Origin: Acidobacteriota bacterium
GTDB taxonomy: Bacteria; Acidobacteriota; Thermoanaerobaculia; Multivoradales; J023
Direction of reading: 5' to 3'
DNA: 34,381 bases
Assembly: GCA_003697015.1 (NCBI GenBank)
Contig: RFGL01000207.1
Span: 1-34,381, forward strand
Shown here: piece by piece, positions 29,587 through 34,381 of the stretch
Layout of the letters: each line of letters starts with the position of its first letter
Numbering within the stretch: position 1 is the first letter of the stretch
Notes under the pieces: generated by a model
What the model saw: the letters and a program-made list of their open reading frames with translations, nothing else
What the model was told of the DNA's origin: nothing
Databases searched by the model: none
Made by a program: the position numbers and the translations under genes

Positions 29587-31626
29587 ATGCCCCGCCGACG
29601 TGCAACCCCGGCGACCCTCGCCGCCGCTCTGCTGGCGACCCTCGCCGCCGCCCAGGAGCCGCCCGGCAAGGCCCTGTCGCCGCGCAATGCCAACTACGTC
29701 ATCGAGGTCAGCCTCGATCCGGTGGCCAAGACCCTGAGCGGCCGCCAGACCACCACCTGGCGCAACCTCCAGCAGACCCCGACCGACGAGCTCTACTTCC
29801 ACCTCTGGTGGAATGCCTGGCGCAACGACCACAGCACCTTCATGCGCGAGGACGTGATGCGCGGTCGCAGCGATCACGGCGACGACGTGCGCGAGTACGA
29901 CTGGGGCTATCTGGAGGTGGAGACGGCGACCAGCAACGGCGTCGACCTGATGCCGAGCCGGCGCTACGCCGCGCCGGACAACGGCAATGAGGAGGACCGC
30001 ACGGTGATGGTCCTCACCCTCCCCCAGCCGGTGGCGCCGGGGGAGAGCGTCACCGTCGAGCTCACCTGGCGGGCGAGGATCCCCCGCACCTTCGCCCGCA
30101 CCGGCTACCGCGGCGACGACTACTTCATCGCCCACTGGTTTCCCCAGCTCGGGGTCTACGAAGCGGCGGGCTGGAACTGCCATCACTTCCATGCCGCCAC
30201 CGAGTTCTTCGCCGACTACGGGGTCTACGACGTCACCCTCGAGCTGCCCGACGGCCTGGTGGTGGGAGCCACCGGCCGCCTGGCGTCGCGCGACGAGGTG
30301 GGGTCGGGGAGAGTGCGCTACCGCTACCTGCAGGAGGACGTCCACGGCTTCGCCTGGACCGCCAGCCCGCGCTACCTGGTGCGCGAGGATCGCTTCGCCG
30401 TCGAGGGCCTGCCGGCCGTCGACCTGCGGCTCCTGATCCAGCCCGAGCACCGGGCCCAGGCGTCGCGCTACTTCCACGCCACCAAGGCGGCCCTCGAGCA
30501 TTACGGCCGCTGGTACGGCCCCTACCCCTACCGCCAGCTGACCATCGTCGACCCGCCCTACCGCCTGGGCGCGGGCGGCATGGAGTACCCGACCCTCTTC
30601 ACCGGCGGCTCGGCGATCATCAACCCCTTCGGCGGCGGCTCGCCGGAGGGGGTGACGGTGCACGAGGCCGGGCACCAATTCTGGTACGGCGTGGTCGGCA
30701 ACAACGAGATCGAGCACGCCTGGCTCGACGAGGGACTGAACACCTTCTCCACCGCCCGGGTGATGGACGTCGTCTACGGCCGCACCAAGCTCCGGCGCAG
30801 CTACCTGAACCCGCCCGGGGGGCGCCCCGGGGGCTTCGTCCGGGTGCTCTTCGACGACGTCCTCGAGAGCCGCGCCATCCACGGCAGCCGCTTCGCCCGC
30901 TTCATCGCCTCCGAGGGGCCGACCATGGACCCGATGTCGGTGCCCACCTTCCTGGCCTACCCCGCCGGCGCCGGCAGCCTCAGCTACCACAAGACCGCGA
31001 TGTGGCTCCACACCCTGGAGAACTACCTCGGCTGGGAGCGCCTGCAGCCGGCGATGGCGGCGTTCTACCGTCGCTTCGCCTTCCGTCATCCCAAGCCGGA
31101 AGACTTCTTCGCCGTGCTCGAGGAGGTCACCGGCGAGGATCTGGGCTGGTTCTTCGACCAGGTCTACTACGACTCGGTGCAGTTCGACTATGCCGTCGCC
31201 AAGGTGACGAGCCGGCCGGCGGCGGTCACCGGCTACGTCGAGGGGGAGGGGGGCGAGCTGGTCTATCGCGACGGCAAGAAGGCGGGCGAGGCGGGTGAGG
31301 AGGCGACGATCTACCGCAATGAGGTGGTGGTGCGACGCCATGGCGGCGGCGTCTTCCCGGTCGAGCTGCTGATGGTCTTCGAGGACGGCAGCGAGGCGCG
31401 CCGGGCGTGGGACGGCGGCGAGCGCTGGCGGCTCTTCGTCGACGAGCGGCCGAGCAAGCTGGCCTACGCCGTGATCGATCCCGAGCGCGTCCTGCTGCTC
31501 GATCTCGACTACACCAACAACAGCCGCCTGCGGGCGCCGGAGGCCGCCTTCCCGGCCCGCAAGTGGGCCTCGAAGTGGATGATCTGGCTGCAGGATCTGC
31601 TCACCACCGTGACCTTTTTTCTCTGA
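29587..31626 (+). CDS. Exported M1-family zinc metallopeptidase (aminopeptidase N-like)
   Basis: This 679-residue gluzincin has an N-terminal signal sequence (MPRRRATPATLAAALLATLA, then AAQ). Its N-terminal beta domain (YVIEVSLDPVAKTLSGRQTT, TDELYFHLWWNAW) precedes the catalytic domain with the M1 substrate loop GGMEYP and the zinc motif HEAGH (H359, E360, H363), the third ligand E382 in WLDEGL falling exactly 18 residues after the second histidine. LHTLENYLGWERLQPAM and the C-terminal beta region complete the fold. The protein is shorter than E. coli PepN, as usual for the secreted membrane-associated branch. The extreme C-terminus (WMIWLQDLLTTVTFFL) is hydrophobic and could anchor it. TGATG overlap couples it to the membrane protein that follows. 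Confidence 0.93.
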   Translation: MPRRRATPATLAAALLATLAAAQEPPGKALSPRNANYVIEVSLDPVAKTLSGRQTTTWRNLQQTPTDELYFHLWWNAWRNDHSTFMREDVMRGRSDHGDDVREYDWGYLEVETATSNGVDLMPSRRYAAPDNGNEEDRTVMVLTLPQPVAPGESVTVELTWRARIPRTFARTGYRGDDYFIAHWFPQLGVYEAAGWNCHHFHAATEFFADYGVYDVTLELPDGLVVGATGRLASRDEVGSGRVRYRYLQEDVHGFAWTASPRYLVREDRFAVEGLPAVDLRLLIQPEHRAQASRYFHATKAALEHYGRWYGPYPYRQLTIVDPPYRLGAGGMEYPTLFTGGSAIINPFGGGSPEGVTVHEAGHQFWYGVVGNNEIEHAWLDEGLNTFSTARVMDVVYGRTKLRRSYLNPPGGRPGGFVRVLFDDVLESRAIHGSRFARFIASEGPTMDPMSVPTFLAYPAGAGSLSYHKTAMWLHTLENYLGWERLQPAMAAFYRRFAFRHPKPEDFFAVLEEVTGEDLGWFFDQVYYDSVQFDYAVAKVTSRPAAVTGYVEGEGGELVYRDGKKAGEAGEEATIYRNEVVVRRHGGGVFPVELLMVFEDGSEARRAWDGGERWRLFVDERPSKLAYAVIDPERVLLLDLDYTNNSRLRAPEAAFPARKWASKWMIWLQDLLTTVTFFL

Positions 31627-32570
31627 TGAACGCCTACCGCGCCATCGCCCACGGATTGCGCCGCGCCGCGGGTGCGCCGGCCCTCGTGCTGCTGCTGTGG
31701 CTCGCCAACCTGCTGGTCGCCCTGCCCGCCGCCTGGGTGGTGGCGGACGCCCTGGAGGCCGACGTCGGCGCCAGCCGCTTCCATCACTCCTTGCGCGCCG
31801 GCTTCGACACCGCCTGGTACGCCGAATACCGCCTGCGCGCCCGCGGCCTCGCCGCCACCTTCGAGCCCAGCCGCACCGGCAAAGGGGTGGTGTACGAGAA
31901 CCTCGACGCCTTCTTCGGCGGCGATCTCTTCGCCGGCTCCCCGGCGGTGGCCGGCATCGCGGTGCTCTATGGTCTGCTCTTCGTCTTCCTGCAGGGCGGC
32001 GCCCTGGCCCACTTCTCCGCTCCGCGAGCGCGTTTCAACCCGCGCCGTTTCATCGCCGACGGCGGCCGCTTCTACGGCCGCCTGCTGCAGCTGGCGCTGA
32101 TCGGCCTGGCGATTTACTTCGCCATCTACCGGCTGGCGCGCTGGCTCTTCGGCCGCCTCGACGAATCCTTCCGCGACGGCGGCAGCGAGCAACGGATCTT
32201 CGTCGCCACGGTGATCGGCGGCCTGTTGTTGATCGCCGCCCTCAACCTGGTGCGGCTGGTATTCGATTACGCCAAGGTCGCCACCGTCGCCGACGACCAG
32301 CCCCTGTCGGTCGTCGCTCTGTGGCAGGGGCTGCGTTTCGTCGCCGCCCGGCCCCTGCGCACCGCCGGGGTCTATGCCGGGGTCGGCCTCTTGAGCCTGC
32401 TCCTCCTCGCCCTCTACGCCCGCCTGGCGCCGGCAGCCGGCCAGTCGACGCTCCTGGCGGTGGCCGCGGCCTTCGCCTTCTCCCAGCTCTTCGTCGCCGC
32501 CCGTCTCTTCCTGCGCCTCAGCCTGTTGGGCGCCGAGCTCGAGGTCTACCGCCGGAGCGGTGGCGTGTAA
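31626..32570 (+). CDS. Polytopic membrane protein, function unknown
   Basis: This 314-residue integral membrane protein has about six hydrophobic segments: ALVLLLWLANLLVALPAAWV near the start, GIAVLYGLLFVFLQGGAL, LLQLALIGLAIYFAIYRLA, VATVIGGLLLIAALNLV, AGVYAGVGLLSLLLLALYA and a C-terminal LLAVAAAFAFSQLFVAARLF. Between segments 1 and 2 lies a roughly 80-residue soluble loop. I recognise no catalytic motif or named family. Its start overlaps the stop of the M1 peptidase gene (TGATG), so the two are translationally coupled and the protein may hold or assist the peptidase. Confidence 0.82.
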   Translation: MNAYRAIAHGLRRAAGAPALVLLLWLANLLVALPAAWVVADALEADVGASRFHHSLRAGFDTAWYAEYRLRARGLAATFEPSRTGKGVVYENLDAFFGGDLFAGSPAVAGIAVLYGLLFVFLQGGALAHFSAPRARFNPRRFIADGGRFYGRLLQLALIGLAIYFAIYRLARWLFGRLDESFRDGGSEQRIFVATVIGGLLLIAALNLVRLVFDYAKVATVADDQPLSVVALWQGLRFVAARPLRTAGVYAGVGLLSLLLLALYARLAPAAGQSTLLAVAAAFAFSQLFVAARLFLRLSLLGAELEVYRRSGGV

Positions 32571-32587
32571 GCTCGGGCGGTCCGGGT

Positions 32588-32593
32588 TAGAAT
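32588..32593 (+). promoter_or_regulatory. Candidate -10 element of the XRE-ImmA/PIN operon
   Basis: TAGAAT lies 9 bases before an ATG at 32603 and 87 bases before the TTG at 32681. No convincing -35 box is present. Transcription would start near 32600. Confidence 0.35.
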
Positions 32594-32680
32594 CGCCGTG
32601 AAATGAGCCACACCCAGGGCGCGGCCGGCGTCGACAGCCAACGTCGCTCCAGCTCCTACGGCGGCGGGAGGAGGGCAGCA

Positions 32681-33877
32681 TTGGATCCCAAGCTTCTCGG
32701 CGAACGCATCGCTCAGCTCCGCAAGGAGCGCGGGCTCACGGTGGCGGAGTTGGCCAAAGGCGTGGGGATCGACGCCGAGCGCATGGCGTCGATCGAGAAG
32801 GGCGAGCGTCGACCGACGAGCTATGAGCTGACCCGCATCTCGGAGGTGCTGGGCCGGCAGGTCCACGAGCTCCTCGCCCCTTCCCGCGCCCGCACCGAGG
32901 TCACCCCGAGCTTTCGGTTGGCGCGTCAGGTCGGCCTGCGCGAGGCGCGGGCGGCGGTCGATCGGGTCACCGCCCTGGCGGCCAAGTTCGTCGAGCTGGA
33001 GCGCATTCTCGGCATCAACCGGCCGGCGACGTCCCTCGAATCGATCGAGATCTACCGCGCTTCGCCCCATCGTCCGGGCCTCGATCCCGAGCTCGCCGGC
33101 GAGCACGCCGCAGCCCACATCCGCAACGTCCTCGGGGTCGGCAACGGGCCGGCGGTGGGGCTGGCGGAACGCTTCGAGGTCGAGGCGGGCATGCGCATCT
33201 TCTTCATCGACGACCTGCCGCCGTCGATCGCCGGCCTGGTGATCTGGGGCAAGGACCTGGGGGCGTGCATCGGCATCAACCGCCGGCACAGCCGCGGCCG
33301 CCGGCGCTGGTCCCTGGTGCACGAGGTCGGTCACTTCCTGCGCGACCCGGAGGCGGGCAACATCCTGCCCACCGCCGGCTGGCACAAGCACACCGACGCC
33401 GACGCCTTCGCCGCCAGCTTCACCCGCGCCTTTCTGATGCCCAAGATGAGCGTGTCGAAGCAGTTCGCCGACCGCTGCCGGGCCAACGGCGGCCACTTCA
33501 CCGTCGCCGACATCCTGTGGATGGCGAGGCTCTATGCCGTCACCTTCCAGATCATGACCGAGCAGCTGGAGCGTTTCGGCTTCTTCCCGCCGGGCACCTA
33601 CGAGCGCCTGACCCGCGACAAGCTGCGGCCGGAGGAGACCGGCGTACGCCGTGCCTACGTCGACCGGCGCAAGCCGAGCCAGTTCCCGATGCGCTACGTC
33701 ACCCTGGCCCTCGCCGCCTACGAGCGCAAGCTGATCAGCGAGAAGGAGCTGGCCGAGTATCTCGAGCTGGATCGCTTCTCGGTCCGCGGTCTCTACCAGC
33801 AGTGGTGCTTCCAAGCTCTCGACGACGGCTCGGAGGTCGAGCTGCGGCTCTCCGACGAGGTCGTGACCCTGATCTGA
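32681..33877 (+). CDS. XRE-family regulator fused to ImmA/IrrE metallopeptidase
   Basis: This 398-residue protein joins an N-terminal XRE helix-turn-helix (about residues 3-65: LGERIAQLRKERGLTVAELA, RMASIEKGERRPTSYEL) to an ImmA/IrrE (COG2856) peptidase domain with the zinc motif HEVGH (H214, E215, H218) and the downstream DADAFAASFTRAFLMP, which corresponds to the family's E-x-x-A-N-x-F-A helix with an acidic Asp. The C-terminal 120 residues are of unknown function. I prefer the TTG at 32681: AGGAGG lies 6 bases before it, and the domain starts directly after. The ATG at 32603 would add 26 low-complexity residues without a ribosome-binding site. It is followed 14 bases later by a PIN-domain gene, and probably represses its own operon or acts as antitoxin. 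Confidence 0.9.
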   Translation: MDPKLLGERIAQLRKERGLTVAELAKGVGIDAERMASIEKGERRPTSYELTRISEVLGRQVHELLAPSRARTEVTPSFRLARQVGLREARAAVDRVTALAAKFVELERILGINRPATSLESIEIYRASPHRPGLDPELAGEHAAAHIRNVLGVGNGPAVGLAERFEVEAGMRIFFIDDLPPSIAGLVIWGKDLGACIGINRRHSRGRRRWSLVHEVGHFLRDPEAGNILPTAGWHKHTDADAFAASFTRAFLMPKMSVSKQFADRCRANGGHFTVADILWMARLYAVTFQIMTEQLERFGFFPPGTYERLTRDKLRPEETGVRRAYVDRRKPSQFPMRYVTLALAAYERKLISEKELAEYLELDRFSVRGLYQQWCFQALDDGSEVELRLSDEVVTLI

Positions 33878-33891
33878 GGGGAGAGGAGCCC

Positions 33892-34381
33892 ATGGCCCGG
33901 GAAATCGTCGTCGATGCGTCGTGCCTGCTCAACCTGGTCGCGACCGGCCGGGCGGTCGAGCTGCTCGAGGGGCTCGACGCGGTGCTGGTGGTGCCGCCGC
34001 AGGTGACCGCCGAGCCCCTCTACCTCAGCTCGGACGATCCGCAGGAACGCTTCCGCCGCCAGCCGATCGATCTCCGCGAGCTCGAGGCCGCCGGACGGCT
34101 GCGCATCGAGCCGATCGCCCGCGAGTCCCTCGACGTCCTGGTGCGCTGCGCCGAGCACCTGCACGACGCCGATGCCGCCGCCCTCACCCTGGCGGTCACC
34201 CACCGCCTGCCCCTGGCCACCGACGACGGCCGCCAGCGTCAGGTGGCGCGGCAGCTCTTCCCCGAGGTCGAGCTCCTCACCACCTCCGAGATCCTCGCCC
34301 AGGCGATCGAGCCCCTGGCCCTCGACCAGGCCGCCCTCCACGCCATCGCCGCCGCCATCTGCCGCCGCGCCAACTACCTCC
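33892..34381 (+). CDS. PIN-domain protein (predicted ribonuclease), cut by window end
   Basis: The visible 163 residues form a PIN-like domain: D8 in EIVVDASCLLNLV, E41 in PPQVTAEPLYL, D92 and D94 in HLHDADAAALTLA, and D111-D112 in LATDDGRQRQVA, matching the acidic metal-binding positions of PIN nucleases. The start has AGAGGAG 4 bases upstream. The gene follows an XRE-ImmA/IrrE gene by 14 bases on the same strand, as in toxin-antitoxin-like or regulated-nuclease pairs. The sequence remains open at the window edge, so the C-terminus is unknown. Ribonuclease and toxin roles are inferred from family and context. Confidence 0.85.
   Translation, partial: MAREIVVDASCLLNLVATGRAVELLEGLDAVLVVPPQVTAEPLYLSSDDPQERFRRQPIDLRELEAAGRLRIEPIARESLDVLVRCAEHLHDADAAALTLAVTHRLPLATDDGRQRQVARQLFPEVELLTTSEILAQAIEPLALDQAALHAIAAAICRRANYL

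Overview
This is a gene-dense, very GC-rich (roughly 70 percent by eye) chromosomal segment of a heterotrophic bacterium. There are no phage, IS, tRNA, rRNA or CRISPR signals. Three things together suggest Acidobacteriota, perhaps a Thermoanaerobaculia-like lineage: the secreted proteases (a PA-domain zinc protease, a C25 gingipain-type protein and an M1 peptidase), an ECF sigma/VWA pair, and an SDR-type threonine dehydrogenase next to kbl. This is family-level impression, not proof.

Region 1 (1-8573, all minus strand) is a purine/ureide catabolic locus of the selenium-linked molybdenum hydroxylase type. In transcription order it holds a fused 2Fe-2S/molybdopterin xanthine dehydrogenase-like enzyme, an AAA ATPase of the DUF4143 family, a short YgfK-like Fe-S protein, an allantoinase-like cyclic amidohydrolase and SsnA (cut by the window start). 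The xdh, ygfK, cyclic amidohydrolase and ssnA families form the core of the anaerobic urate/purine degradation clusters known from gut bacteria and E. coli. The ATPase is an intruder with its own AT-rich, apparently leaderless promoter beside a 28-bp perfect palindrome.

Region 2 (8689-10918, plus) is a threonine-to-glycine operon (tdh, kbl). Region 3 (11167-13397, plus) is a translationally coupled pair of exported proteins: a small unknown and a PA-domain metalloprotease. A convergent methyltransferase (13465-14241, minus) and a citrate synthase (14464-15735, plus) follow. Region 4 (15880-20246, plus) is a ferric-iron ABC transporter (lipoprotein, fused permease, ATPase) behind a good sigma-70 promoter and a Fur-like inverted repeat, followed by a MOSC-domain gene that may be co-transcribed. 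A decayed second DUF4143 ATPase and csaA come next (20393-21526).

Region 5 (21718-31626) is rich in exported proteins. It holds a 1285-residue C25 cysteine protease (minus), a divergent ECF sigma factor overlapping a membrane-anchored YfbK-type VWA protein, a probably broken small secreted protein, and an M1 metallopeptidase coupled to a polytopic membrane protein. The window ends with an XRE-ImmA/IrrE metallopeptidase regulator and a PIN-domain protein (cut by the window end), an arrangement typical of toxin-antitoxin-like modules.

The most noteworthy content is the purine locus. Its YgfK lacks the central FAD/NAD(P)-binding module of the E. coli protein, and no FAD subunit for the dehydrogenase is encoded in the window, so the electron path differs from the textbook version.
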